Positions 55,323-64,000 of a stretch of DNA of 64,000 nt are shown piece after piece. How positions within the stretch are numbered: the stretch's first letter is position 1; every line of letters starts with the position of its first letter. Source of the DNA: Dyadobacter sp. CY326. GTDB taxonomy: Bacteria > Bacteroidota > Bacteroidia > Cytophagales > Spirosomataceae. Below the pieces are notes generated by a model. It saw only the letters and a program-made list of their open reading frames with translations. It searched no databases and was not told the origin of the DNA. Both the position numbers and the translations under genes were made by a program. The stretch is from NCBI RefSeq assembly GCF_021390515.1, contig NZ_JAJUXI010000003.1, positions 62,001-126,000 of the forward strand, read 5' to 3'.

Positions 55323-56792
55323 TCAAAATTGAAAATAAATAAACGAGCTTGTGCTTTTCTGTGTAAGAATAATGAGAATCAGCATGATAGACCAAATCGT
55401 TCCCAAAAGCCACCACGGGAAATTTCCGAAAACTGCTTTAACTGACTTGTCCCGCATATACCAATGCGTGCAGAAAAGTGCGACCGTGACAATGGCAACT
55501 TTGAGCATATCGGGTGTCGCCAGCATTTTCGGGCCTTGCGTAATCACTCCAAACATGCAAAGCAGCATCCGCATGGCTGATCCGAAGTCCGGCGAACGGA
55601 AAAACACCCAGGTAATGTTGACCAGAAAAAGTGTAAACAAAGCCAGGAAGAGGTTCGACATGTTCTTGCTCCGGATCGGGATCAGTGTGGCTTGAATGAC
55701 CATATCCTCGGCGAGTGACGGATTTTTTTGCTTTTTGGGAAGGTTGCGAAACAACCGCTCGATGCACAGAAATAAGCCATGCAGTCCGCCCCAGATCACA
55801 AAATTCCACGAAGCGCCATGCCACAATCCGCCCAGCAACATGGTGATCATCAGGTTAATGTAAGTCCGGAAACCTCCTAATCTGTTTCCACCCAACGGAA
55901 TGTAAAGATAATCGCGCAGCCAGGTTGAGAGTGTGATGTGCCATCTGCGCCAGAAATCCGAAAAGCCGATGGCGGCATATGGAAAACGGAAATTTTCAGG
56001 CAATGTGAATCCAAGGCAGAGCGAAACGCCAATTGCACAAGTGGAATAACCAGCAAAGTCACAGAAAATTTGCGCTGAAAATGCAAGCACAGCCGACCAA
56101 GCATCGAGCGGATTGACAGGGAACGGCAGACTGAAAATGAAATCTGCGGGCTCGGCCATCCATCCATCGGCAATAACGACTTTCATGAACAAGCCCAGAG
56201 AAAGCAGAAAAAGTCCCCACAACATTTGATAAGAAGTGGCTTTTCGCGGCTCCTTGAATTGCGGAATCAAATCCTCCGGACGAACGATTGGCCCGGCGAC
56301 CAAATGCGGAAAGTAAGTTACAAACAATGCGAAATTAAGAAACGAAGGTTCTGGTGCAAACTTGCGTCTATATACGTCGATTGTGTAAGACAATGTCACG
56401 AATGTGTAAAACGAAATTCCGACAGGCAGGATAATGTCCGGTTTGACCGCCTGAAAAGCAATGCCCATGCTGGCCATCAGCGCGGTGAAGTTTTCCAGCA
56501 GGAAGCCGCCATATTTGAAATAACTCAACATGCCAAGATTCAGAACAAGGCTGACCGCCAGCCACATTCTCCTGCGCGTTTTGTCTTCGGTGACGGCAAT
56601 GAGCCGGGCCATGTAAAAGTCTACAACGGTGGAAAGCCATAATAGCAAGATAAACGGCGGGTTCCAGAGTGCATAAAACAGATAACTGGCAAGTAACAGA
56701 TTGATTTTCTTGATTTTCCAGGAAAACGGCAGGTTATGCAAAACCAGCAGCAAAATGAAAAACAGGACGAAAGTGTATGAGTTGAAGACCAT
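55323..56792 (-). CDS. MBOAT-family O-acyltransferase (AlgI-like)
   Basis: This 489-residue polytopic membrane protein has the MBOAT pattern: NSYTFVLFFILLLVLHNLP, FKYGGFLLENF, LPVGISFYTFVTLSYTIDVYR, FPHLVAGPIVRP, FDFWRRWHITLSTWLRDYLYIPLGGNR near residues 275-300, and GGLWHGASWNFVIWGGLHG carrying the catalytic His near residue 320. It probably moves acetyl groups across the inner membrane to modify a cell-surface polysaccharide. The stop of the upstream SGNH-like partner is 1 base from its start. No polysaccharide-synthesis genes are nearby. Confidence 0.92.
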   Translation of the reverse strand: MVFNSYTFVLFFILLLVLHNLPFSWKIKKINLLLASYLFYALWNPPFILLLWLSTVVDFYMARLIAVTEDKTRRRMWLAVSLVLNLGMLSYFKYGGFLLENFTALMASMGIAFQAVKPDIILPVGISFYTFVTLSYTIDVYRRKFAPEPSFLNFALFVTYFPHLVAGPIVRPEDLIPQFKEPRKATSYQMLWGLFLLSLGLFMKVVIADGWMAEPADFIFSLPFPVNPLDAWSAVLAFSAQIFCDFAGYSTCAIGVSLCLGFTLPENFRFPYAAIGFSDFWRRWHITLSTWLRDYLYIPLGGNRLGGFRTYINLMITMLLGGLWHGASWNFVIWGGLHGLFLCIERLFRNLPKKQKNPSLAEDMVIQATLIPIRSKNMSNLFLALFTLFLVNITWVFFRSPDFGSAMRMLLCMFGVITQGPKMLATPDMLKVAIVTVALFCTHWYMRDKSVKAVFGNFPWWLLGTIWSIMLILIILTQKSTSSFIYFQF

Positions 56793-56793
56793 G

Positions 56794-57852
56794 TCATTGA
56801 ATTTTAGTTGTGGCAGATGTTTTTCGAAGCGTCACATGATTCTTTTGTTCAATAATGCGGATCAGATCTTTGGTAAATGGCTTGGTATCGGCAGGACTCA
56901 AATGCGACCAGTCCGGGCAAACGTATTTGGAGAGCTCCGGATAATCGGTGAAATGGATTCCCGGCGCACCGGTTTCTTTCAGAAGTCTGTCCCAGTAAAG
57001 CTCGCGCGGATAGGATTGTTGTTCGGCTGCCCAGGCCGGATTGCTGGACGGCATTCTGAGGAAAATGACGGTGCCGCCTCTCGCCCTGATTTTGTCGACG
57101 GAGGCTTTTACAGAAGACATCATGTTTGTCAGCGTGTCGCCCGAAAAGCCACGTTTGTTTCCCAGCATGCCAAGGTAACGCCACACATATTGCACGCCGT
57201 GCTGCACAGCCGTATCCGCCACGAACGCGTCGCTGAAAACTTCCTGTCTGTCAGCCTTCATGTAACCCATTTTTAGCGGAAAATTTGGAAAAACAAACAC
57301 ACCCGGGCGGCTTTCAATGGGCAACCTTTTGAGCAATGCATTTAGTGAAAAGCGCTCCTCATCCAGGAAAAGAAGATTACTTTCGAGCACTTGATTCAGA
57401 TGAAAACTCACCTGCTGCGACAGCGACCACCGGGGATAGAATGCCAGGCGCTTGGCAGCCCTTTCTTCCATAAACGATCCATCGGCAGCGAAGAAAAGTC
57501 CCTCCGTCACACCAACCAACAATGTTCCTTTGAATTTTGGATCATTGGCGAGGTCACGCAACACGGGTCGAGGCGAAGTGCCGACCAGCGCGAGTTGAAC
57601 AGGCTGGTGACCCGTTTCTTTTTTCCACGTTTCCTGGTCAATGTCAAATTTCACGCGCGAGGAGCCAATGATGACTGGCTGGCCGGGCGCTACGTTGTAG
57701 ATTTTCTTTCGGGTGTGCGCCCAAAGGCTTTCATCGTCATTGAAAGAAAGCGCAAAGCCCTGGTTGCGCCAATAGATTTCCCAACCTGCAACGAATAACA
57801 AGACTAACGCGAGCGCAAGCCAGCCCGCTTTTTTGTAATCAGCAGTTTCCAT
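56794..57852 (-). CDS. SGNH-hydrolase-like partner of MBOAT O-acyltransferase (AlgJ/AlgX-like)
   Basis: This 352-residue protein has one N-terminal TM helix (GWLALALVLLFVAGWEIYW). A periplasmic domain follows with the block-I-like VIIGSSRVKFDI (candidate Ser nucleophile), TSPRPVLRDLANDPKF (block II-like), RGGTVIFLRMPSSNP, and PDWSHLSPADTKPF with a candidate Asp-x-x-His (DWSH). This is the SGNH set used by the acetyl-transferring partners of MBOAT proteins in alginate-type O-acetylation. It is in a 1-base operon with the MBOAT gene and would transfer the acetyl group to its target. The target polymer is not identified. Confidence 0.78.
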   Translation of the reverse strand: METADYKKAGWLALALVLLFVAGWEIYWRNQGFALSFNDDESLWAHTRKKIYNVAPGQPVIIGSSRVKFDIDQETWKKETGHQPVQLALVGTSPRPVLRDLANDPKFKGTLLVGVTEGLFFAADGSFMEERAAKRLAFYPRWSLSQQVSFHLNQVLESNLLFLDEERFSLNALLKRLPIESRPGVFVFPNFPLKMGYMKADRQEVFSDAFVADTAVQHGVQYVWRYLGMLGNKRGFSGDTLTNMMSSVKASVDKIRARGGTVIFLRMPSSNPAWAAEQQSYPRELYWDRLLKETGAPGIHFTDYPELSKYVCPDWSHLSPADTKPFTKDLIRIIEQKNHVTLRKTSATTKIQ

Positions 57853-57886
57853 GTCAATGTTTTGTTAAGAATAGAACTCGAACGTT

Positions 57887-57926
57887 TTAATTGATATCCG
57901 GTTACAAGTGGTTGTATATCAATTAA
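57887..57926. repeat. Nested inverted repeat upstream of O-acyltransferase operon
   Basis: Outer arms TTAATTGATAT (57887-57897) and ATATCAATTAA (57916-57926) are perfect 11-bp complements. Between them TACAA (57903-57907) and TTGTA (57912-57916) form an inner stem with a GTGG loop. It lies 35 bases before the SGNH-like start. It is probably an operator or a DNA/RNA hairpin. Confidence 0.6.
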
Positions 57927-58155
57927 TTGTGATAAATATAGCCATAACCTTAAAAAGGAAATAGCGAAAATTCAATGCTCGGCAGTGTTGTTATTTAGCG
58001 GTCGTCAAACTGCGTAGTTTTCCTTGCCCATTGTTTTTGGCGTGCCGTAGAATTGCCCCGTATTGGATTATTTTTTTGAAATATTAGATAAAAAAGTTCC
58101 CAGGTAAGGTTTGGTTAATCTTTTATTAATCATTTCTTAATGCGCTCCCCATTAC

Positions 58156-58195
58156 TTTGATCCACGGTTTGGCCGACCAAATGTCATTGATCAAA
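58156..58195. repeat. Nested inverted repeat upstream of susC
   Basis: TTTGATC (58156-58162) pairs with GATCAAA (58189-58195); inside, TTTGG (58168-58172) pairs with CCAAA (58177-58181) around CCGA. The outer arm overlaps a -7-like TACTTTG. It may be a leader hairpin or operator; the susC start codon lies 102 bases downstream. Confidence 0.55.
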
Positions 58196-58296
58196 TTAAT
58201 AATTAAACTATGGAGAGATTTTGACCCACACCGCAAACGCCCGCATGCAAGGGCCTTTAAGCTTCAAATTGCTGTCACCGACTTTAACAGATTAAT

Positions 58297-61200
58297 ATGG
58301 AAAACCGACTTTTATTAATACGGGAAGTGCCGCGGGCCTTCCGAAAATATCTTGCAAACTTGTGCATTATCCTGTGCGCAGCGCTTGCGTTCAGCCATTC
58401 CGTGCAGGCGCAATCGTCCGATGAAACGATCGTTTCCGGAACAATCAAGGACGAGAAAAATGGCGCAATCCCTGGCGCAAGCATTGTGCTGCAAGGTTCG
58501 ACAAAGGGAACCACGACGGATGCCGACGGTAAGTTTTCACTGAATGTTCCAAAATCCGGGTCTGTGCTGATCATCAGTTTTCTTGGTTACAAACGCCAGG
58601 AAATTGTTGTGGGTAACCGCACGGATTTCCAGATCCAAATGGAACTGAGCACGGACGATTTGCAGGAAGTGGTTGTGGTTGGTTACGGAACGCAAAGGAA
58701 GCAAACCCTCACCGGCGCCATTTCCAACATTGTTTCCGAGGACATTAAAACGACGACGCACACGAGTTTGGCGCAAAGCCTGCAAGGCAAAGTGGCGGGT
58801 GTGCAAATCCGGCAAAATTCCGGTGAGCCCGGATCATTCAGCACAAGCATTAACATCCGCGGATTTGGCGAGCCATTATATGTTGTGGACGGCGTTGCGC
58901 GCGATGGCGGTTACGAGTTCCAAAAGATTAATCCGGACGATATTGAAAGCATTTCTGTCTTGAAAGATGCTTCTGCGGCGATATTCGGGATTCGGGCTGG
59001 AAACGGGGTGGTCATTGTTACGACCAAAAAAGGCGTTAAGGGAAAGCCGAAATTCAGTTACAATGCGGTTTACGGACGCCAAAGTCCGACCGACGTGCCC
59101 AAGATGACATCTGCATTGCAATGGGCAGAAATGCGCAATGATGCTGCCAAAAATCTGGGAGAAACGCCGGTTTACACGGCCGAAGAAATCGAGAAATTCA
59201 GGATTGGCGCGCCGGGTTACGAAGGGACGGATTGGTATAAGCAGGTTTTGAACAAATCGGCTTTCCAGCAGCAGCATTTCCTGTCCGCGTCTGGCGGCGA
59301 AGGTGCGGCGACTTACTTTACAAGCTTTGGTTACCAAACTGAAAACGGCTTGTTAAAAAGCAAGGATATGGGTTACAAAAAATACACTTTCCGCACGAAC
59401 GTGGGCATTGACCTGACCAAAAACCTGAAAGCTGACCTGATCTTGTCAGGGCTTTTTGACAAGAGAAACCAGCCGGGCGACAACTTTTTCAACATTTACA
59501 AAGGAACCAGGATCGCGCTGGCAACGGAACGTCCCTATGCCAATGATAACCCGAAATATCCGTCCCTGCTAAGCGGAGGCTACAACCCTGTCGCGTTGGC
59601 AGATGGCGACTTGACTGGCTACAATGAGGAAGCAAACAAATTTTTCCAATCCACTTTCTCGCTGACTTACAGCGTCCCATTTGTTCCGGGCTTGAAAGTG
59701 AGGGGTTTGGTTGGCTATGACAGCAATAACTATCGCAATAAGTCGGTGTCAAAAAGCTACAACTTGTACACTTATGACGCCGCAACGGATAAATATACAG
59801 CGCATTTGCAGCGAAATCCTTCGCGCATTGGAAACAATTTTTCGGATAACAACCGCGTCACATTTCAGGGACAGCTGCTTTATAACACAGTCATTACCAA
59901 AAACCACAACATTGGCGCCACATTGGTTTACGAGCAGCAGGAATCCAAAAACCGCTGGGCTGGGCTGGGCAGGGAATACGCCTTTTACACCAATGATCAG
60001 ATTGATCAGGCGGGGCTTAACAATCAGACAACCAGCGGATCAGAAAGCGAATATGCCAGCCAATCTTATGTCGGAAGGCTCAATTATGACTTCAAGGAAA
60101 AATATCTGCTTGAAGTTGCTGCGCGTTACGATGGTTCCTATCGCTACCATCCGGACCGTCGCTGGGGCTTGTTTCCTGTGGTTTCTGCGGGATGGCGGGT
60201 TTCCGAAGAAGCATTTCTGAAAAACGTTTCGCTGATCTCCAATTTGAAATTAAGAGGTTCCTATGGTCTCGTGGGAGCGGACGCTGGCGCGCCATTCCAA
60301 TATGTGCCCGGCTTCTCACTTTCGGGTGGTGGGGGATATGAATTCACCGATGGCAATTACACGACCGGTGCCGCATCGCCTGCCATTGTAAACGAGAATC
60401 TGACGTGGTTTAAATCAAAAATCAAAGACGTTGGAATTGACATTGGCCTGTGGGATAATCGCATAGACCTTACTTTTGATGTTTACCAAAGAGATCGCAA
60501 AGGCTTACTGGCAAGACGCAATGTTTCTTTGCCCAACACTTTTGGCGGCACATTGCCCGACGAAAATCTGAACAGCGACCGGGTCCGCGGAATCGAATTT
60601 TCTGCTGCCTATAATGGCCAGATCCGGGATTTCAAATACGGAATTTCGGGAAACTTTAACTTTGCCAGGACCATGAACCGCTACATTGAAAGGGGCGATT
60701 TTCTGAGCAGCATGGATAAATGGCGCGGCGGCGCAACCAACCGCTGGAACGACGTCGTATGGGCATACGAGTTGGAAGGACAATTCCAGAACAAGGACGA
60801 AGTAATCTACGCACCGATCCAGAATGGAGATTTGGGCAATACGCGCGAGCTGCCTGGTGACTTCAAATACAAGGATGTGGATGGAAACGGCGTGATCGAT
60901 GGCAATGATGCGATGCCTTTGTTCTTCGGTGGCGACCCAAAAATGTATTATGGCGTAACGCTCAATGCTTCGTGGAAAGGCTTTGACTTCAAAGCATTGT
61001 TTCAGGGATCGGGAAAATACAGCGTGCGTTTCCGCGAAGTGTATGCAGAAGTTTTCGCTTTCCGCGGCAACACGCCCGAATATTTTTACGACAGATGGCA
61101 TTTGTCGGGTGACAACGAATGGGTTCCGGGAAAGTGGCCCGCTTCCCGCTTCAATTACAATGTCGGTGCAATGTATGCTGAAAGCTCCGCCTGGCGGAAA

Positions 61201-61437
61201 GATGCTTCCTATTTGCGCTTCAAAAGTGCACAGTTGGGCTACACATTCAATCTTGGCTGGCTCAAAAAGATCGGGATTGACGACGTGAGGATCTATGGGA
61301 ATGCGCATAACATTTTCACCTGGGCCGATCCGTTTGTGAAACCATTTGACCCCGAAAAAATTGAAGGATTGTTTGGTGCAGGACTTACTTATCCGGTGAC
61401 CAGAAGCTACAATTTTGGTATTAATGTTACTTTTTAA
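58297..61437 (+). CDS. SusC/RagA-family TonB-linked outer-membrane receptor
   Basis: This 1,046-residue protein has a signal region (about residues 1-40, ending VQAQ), a CarboxypepD_reg-like domain (VSGTIKDEKNGAIPGASIVLQGSTKGTTTDADGKFSL), the SusC-type box LQEVVVVGYGTQRKQTLTGAIS, a plug with ALQGKVAGVQIRQNSGEPG and IRGFGEPLYVVDGVARDGGYEFQKINPDDIESISVLKDASAAIFGIRAGNGVVIVTTKKG, and a large beta barrel ending NFGINVTF. It imports oligosaccharides or other polymers together with the SusD protein encoded 10 bases downstream. No regulator is adjacent in the window. Confidence 0.95.
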   Translation: MENRLLLIREVPRAFRKYLANLCIILCAALAFSHSVQAQSSDETIVSGTIKDEKNGAIPGASIVLQGSTKGTTTDADGKFSLNVPKSGSVLIISFLGYKRQEIVVGNRTDFQIQMELSTDDLQEVVVVGYGTQRKQTLTGAISNIVSEDIKTTTHTSLAQSLQGKVAGVQIRQNSGEPGSFSTSINIRGFGEPLYVVDGVARDGGYEFQKINPDDIESISVLKDASAAIFGIRAGNGVVIVTTKKGVKGKPKFSYNAVYGRQSPTDVPKMTSALQWAEMRNDAAKNLGETPVYTAEEIEKFRIGAPGYEGTDWYKQVLNKSAFQQQHFLSASGGEGAATYFTSFGYQTENGLLKSKDMGYKKYTFRTNVGIDLTKNLKADLILSGLFDKRNQPGDNFFNIYKGTRIALATERPYANDNPKYPSLLSGGYNPVALADGDLTGYNEEANKFFQSTFSLTYSVPFVPGLKVRGLVGYDSNNYRNKSVSKSYNLYTYDAATDKYTAHLQRNPSRIGNNFSDNNRVTFQGQLLYNTVITKNHNIGATLVYEQQESKNRWAGLGREYAFYTNDQIDQAGLNNQTTSGSESEYASQSYVGRLNYDFKEKYLLEVAARYDGSYRYHPDRRWGLFPVVSAGWRVSEEAFLKNVSLISNLKLRGSYGLVGADAGAPFQYVPGFSLSGGGGYEFTDGNYTTGAASPAIVNENLTWFKSKIKDVGIDIGLWDNRIDLTFDVYQRDRKGLLARRNVSLPNTFGGTLPDENLNSDRVRGIEFSAAYNGQIRDFKYGISGNFNFARTMNRYIERGDFLSSMDKWRGGATNRWNDVVWAYELEGQFQNKDEVIYAPIQNGDLGNTRELPGDFKYKDVDGNGVIDGNDAMPLFFGGDPKMYYGVTLNASWKGFDFKALFQGSGKYSVRFREVYAEVFAFRGNTPEYFYDRWHLSGDNEWVPGKWPASRFNYNVGAMYAESSAWRKDASYLRFKSAQLGYTFNLGWLKKIGIDDVRIYGNAHNIFTWADPFVKPFDPEKIEGLFGAGLTYPVTRSYNFGINVTF

Positions 61438-61447
61438 CAGCTGAAAA

Positions 61448-63343
61448 ATGAAATTTACCAGACATATTTTATCGCTTTTTGTGCTGCTGACTGCATTAAG
61501 CTGCAACAACGTGCTCGACAAGCAGCCATTGGACAAGTTGCAGGGCGAAAACCTTTTTTCGAATCCGGAAGGGGTGAAGTTGTACATGGCGAACCTGTAT
61601 TATCAACTTCCGATTGAGGACTTTACGTTTTTTAGACAGGGTTTCAACTGGAACACGGGTGATCCCAACAATGGCGGCTTTGCGCCTGCGATGATCACGG
61701 ATGAGGCCGTTCACACGGAATTTGGAGATTTTATCGGGGATGGTGATTTTCAATGGTGGGACCAGGGTTACAAGCTGATCCGCGACACGAACATTTTGAT
61801 TGATATTATTCCAACATTGGACATCAACGAGGACGAAACCAAGGCGCTTGTTGGTGAAAGTTCGTTCATTCGCGCTTATGCTTACTTTGCTTTGGTCAAA
61901 CGATACGGTGGCGTTCCGTTAATCACGGCGGTTCAAAAATACGAAGGCGATGTGGAAGCATTGAAAGTGCCGCGCAGCACTGAGAAGGAAAGCTGGGAAT
62001 TCGTTATGAAGGAATGCGATGTGGCCATTGCCAATCTCGCGGATTCGTGGCCGGGCGGCGAAAGGCGTGCAACAAAATGGGTTGCTTATGCATTGAAATC
62101 CCGGGCTGCGTTGCATGCGGCATCACTGGCAAAATATGGTGAAAGAGCGCCCATTTCCGGAACTGCTGTGGATCAGAAATTGGTCGGAATGGACAAATCA
62201 GCTGCTGCGGAATTCTATAAAGCGGCCATTGAAGCGTCTGAGGCAATTATCAATTCAGGAAAATTTGCTTTGTACAAGCCAACGCCTGCCAGTCCTGCCG
62301 AAGCTGCGGAGAACTATCGCAAGCTTTTTGAAGATCCCAACATTGCGCCGGGCGAAGCAATCTTCATCAAAGGATTTGCACGCCCGGGTTCAGGAACGGG
62401 CCATAATTACGGCATTTGGTTTCAACCCAATCAAACCGCCAACGGCTGGCCGCACCCCGGTCGCATGAACCCGACACTTGATTTGATTGATGCTTACGAA
62501 AGCTACACCAATCCAGGACAAAGTGCCCCGATTACAACGACTGTTGCGGGCAATGACGTAAGCGATTACAACGGATTTGATCCGGCCAAAAATTACAAAC
62601 GCTATGAAGATCCGGCGGGTATTTACAAAGACAAAGATGCGCGCTTATGGGCAACGGCCATTCTGCCAGGAACTGCGTGGAAAGGTCAGAAAATCATCAT
62701 TCAGGCCGGATTTATTAAACCTGATGGCAATGCGCAGCTCTTTGGCGGCGAACCGATTAAAGTTGGAAGCACGACCATTTATCCATTCGGCGCCGCGGAT
62801 CGCACGCAATATTCTGGCTTCGACACGTGGGGCGGCAACAACACCCGCACAGGCGTAAGCTTTAAAAAATTCCTGAATGAAGGGGTGAATGTTGCACCAG
62901 GCTGGAACCAGACCGTCTCGGACTGGGCCGACTTCCGCTATGCCGAAATTTTACTCAATTATGCCGAAGCAATCGTCGAAAGCGGAACCGGTGCAGCGGC
63001 AAAAGGCGCGCAGGCTTTGAATGACATCCGCCGCCGTGCAGGTCATACCAAGGACATTCCGCTTACAATTGACAATGTGATTCGGGAGCGGAGGGTTGAG
63101 CTGGCCTTTGAAAACAAGCGTTTCTGGGATTTGGTTAGAAGACGTGAATATCACACGCTCTTCAACAACCGTGTGAGACATGCGCTCATTCCTGTGCTGG
63201 ATCTGCGCGTAACGCCTGCGAAATACATTTTCATTCGCGAAAACATTGCCCGGTTAAATCCTGCGACATTTGATTACAAACAATATTACCGTTCTATTCC
63301 AGGCATTGGCGCCAATGGATTGGTTCAAAACCCGCAATATTAA
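61448..63343 (+). CDS. SusD/RagB-family surface lipoprotein
   Basis: This 631-residue protein has a lipoprotein signal (MKFTRHILSLFVLLTALSCNN; lipobox LSC) and the SusD/TPR-like fold: LDKQPLDKLQGENLFSNPEGVKLYMANLYYQLPIEDF, ETKALVGESSFIRAYAYFALVKRYGGVPLITA, KWVAYALKSRAALHAASLAKYGE and the closing FRYAEILLNYAEAIVE, ALNDIRRRAGHT, VIRERRVELAFENKRFWDLVRRREYHT segments. It binds the ligand as a lid on the SusC barrel. It is separated from susC by 10 bases and from the DUF3823 gene by 78. Confidence 0.95.
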   Translation: MKFTRHILSLFVLLTALSCNNVLDKQPLDKLQGENLFSNPEGVKLYMANLYYQLPIEDFTFFRQGFNWNTGDPNNGGFAPAMITDEAVHTEFGDFIGDGDFQWWDQGYKLIRDTNILIDIIPTLDINEDETKALVGESSFIRAYAYFALVKRYGGVPLITAVQKYEGDVEALKVPRSTEKESWEFVMKECDVAIANLADSWPGGERRATKWVAYALKSRAALHAASLAKYGERAPISGTAVDQKLVGMDKSAAAEFYKAAIEASEAIINSGKFALYKPTPASPAEAAENYRKLFEDPNIAPGEAIFIKGFARPGSGTGHNYGIWFQPNQTANGWPHPGRMNPTLDLIDAYESYTNPGQSAPITTTVAGNDVSDYNGFDPAKNYKRYEDPAGIYKDKDARLWATAILPGTAWKGQKIIIQAGFIKPDGNAQLFGGEPIKVGSTTIYPFGAADRTQYSGFDTWGGNNTRTGVSFKKFLNEGVNVAPGWNQTVSDWADFRYAEILLNYAEAIVESGTGAAAKGAQALNDIRRRAGHTKDIPLTIDNVIRERRVELAFENKRFWDLVRRREYHTLFNNRVRHALIPVLDLRVTPAKYIFIRENIARLNPATFDYKQYYRSIPGIGANGLVQNPQY

Positions 63344-63421
63344 CGAGCAGGCGGCATATGCTTGCAAGGTTCAACATGCGACATTGGGCCTCAGTTTTTA
63401 AGATTTAATCAATAAGAGACT

Positions 63422-64000
63422 ATGAAAAAAATCAGCATTTACTTATCAGTTTTGGCAGTGATGCTTTCTGCTGCTGGCTGTAAAATAGACAATTACCCGG
63501 CGCCGGACGCACAGCTTTTCGGGACATTTCTGGATGCAGAAACCAATGAGCCCGTGGAACAGGACATCATTCGCGGAAGCACAATTGAGTTTATCGAGCA
63601 CGGTTATGCGTCGCAAACAAAGCAGGTGATGATCGTTAAAAATGACGGCAGTTACCGTAACAACCTGATTTTTGCCAACAAATATACCATCACGCCAGTC
63701 CGCGGAAATTTTGTTCCCACCGAGCCGCAGGACGTAACGGTTGCAGGTGCAACGCAGCTTGATTTTAAAGTGCAGCCTTACATTCGTGTGAAAGATGCAA
63801 AAATTGAGAAAGTTGGTTCAAAAGTGGTTGCTACGTTTAAAATCCAGCAGACTGTGATCAACAATGTGAAGAAAATTGGCCTCTACGCGCATCCCGAGCC
63901 ATCCGTCGGCGAACCGATGCGAACGGTTTTATCTGATATGGAAATTAATGCCGCGACCGATCCCAATAAGGTTTACAAGCTGGAAATCGACATTCCCGCC
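63422..64000 (+). CDS. DUF3823-domain lipoprotein, partial at right edge
   Basis: An open frame from ATG 63422 reads to the end of the window (193 codons). It begins with a lipoprotein signal (MKKISIYLSVLAVMLSAAGCKID; lipobox AAGC). It then reads NYPAPDAQLFGTFLDAETNEPVEQDIIRGSTIEFIEHG and VKNDGSYRNNLIFANKYTITPVRGNFVP, the usual start of DUF3823 (PF12866) proteins. These follow SusC/SusD pairs and are thought to be surface glycan-binding proteins, though their binding has rarely been tested. The stop lies outside the window. Confidence 0.88.
   Translation, partial: MKKISIYLSVLAVMLSAAGCKIDNYPAPDAQLFGTFLDAETNEPVEQDIIRGSTIEFIEHGYASQTKQVMIVKNDGSYRNNLIFANKYTITPVRGNFVPTEPQDVTVAGATQLDFKVQPYIRVKDAKIEKVGSKVVATFKIQQTVINNVKKIGLYAHPEPSVGEPMRTVLSDMEINAATDPNKVYKLEIDIPA

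Larger units (their letters stand above)
57853..58296. other. 444-base intergenic region with two nested inverted-repeat structures
   Basis: The gap separates the divergent SGNH-like and SusC genes. It holds the inverted repeat at 57887-57926 near the SGNH-like start, and a nested repeat at 58156-58195 upstream of susC. TTACTTTGATC at 58152-58162 resembles the -7 boxes found elsewhere. I see no coding sequence in it. Confidence 0.6.

Noticed and set aside
60505..61587. 360-codon minus-strand frame across the susC end
   Set aside because: It lies fully antisense to the SusC barrel and the SusD start, and its sequence has no recognisable domain.

Overview
The window looks like chromosomal DNA of a Bacteroidota bacterium of the order Cytophagales, most like Dyadobacter or a relative. 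This is inferred from family content: a SusC/SusD pair followed by a DUF3823 lipoprotein, DUF1080, PadR-FtsX permease and DUF6157 proteins, hybrid two-component kinases, and promoters of the Bacteroidota type (TTG, about 20 bases, then TA-n-TTTG) instead of -35/-10 boxes. No rRNA, tRNA, CRISPR array or complete insertion sequence was seen. Coding density is high, and only two gene-free stretches exceed 300 bases.

1-15 kb is a DNA-damage region. imuA (3207-3947) lies about 6 kb from imuB-dnaE2 (10191-14939), and a dinD-alkB operon runs divergently from imuB. Between them sit two ArsR + AHSA1/SRPBCC cassettes with near-identical promoter/operator design but different half-sites, an esterase, a VOC protein and a NYN-LOTUS protein. 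15-20 kb holds a lipoprotein-ECF sigma-membrane protein operon, a cupin, a decayed BlaR1/M56 gene and a divergent TonB-like gene. 20-28.6 kb carries two receiver + hybrid kinase pairs in tandem.

28.6-42 kb is a mixed metabolic region: ScyD/E-like lipoprotein, FtsX permease with its PadR regulator, two sugar-phosphate-isomerase-like TIM barrels, an ankyrin membrane protein, exonuclease III, an orphan IS1595-type zinc-ribbon protein, a sulfatase, a nucleotide pyrophosphatase-like phosphodiesterase and small unknowns. 42-53.4 kb is rich in signalling. A TonB-dependent receptor, LytS-like kinase and LytTR regulator form an operon with three 21-bp direct repeats upstream that match the LytTR site consensus. 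A NarL-type kinase/regulator pair leads into a papain-like protease, a 135-residue Gly-rich-tailed protein and a 7-TM protein.

53.4-64 kb has a nitrilase-family amidohydrolase with an AraC regulator, an MBOAT O-acyltransferase with its SGNH-like partner, and the start of a polysaccharide-utilisation-type locus (SusC, SusD, DUF3823) that runs off the right edge.

The most interesting items are the paired ArsR operators, the LytTR repeat array, and the kinase/regulator/protease/small protein/7-TM operon, which I cannot match to a described system. All functional calls come from reading translated sequence and motifs; no database search was run.
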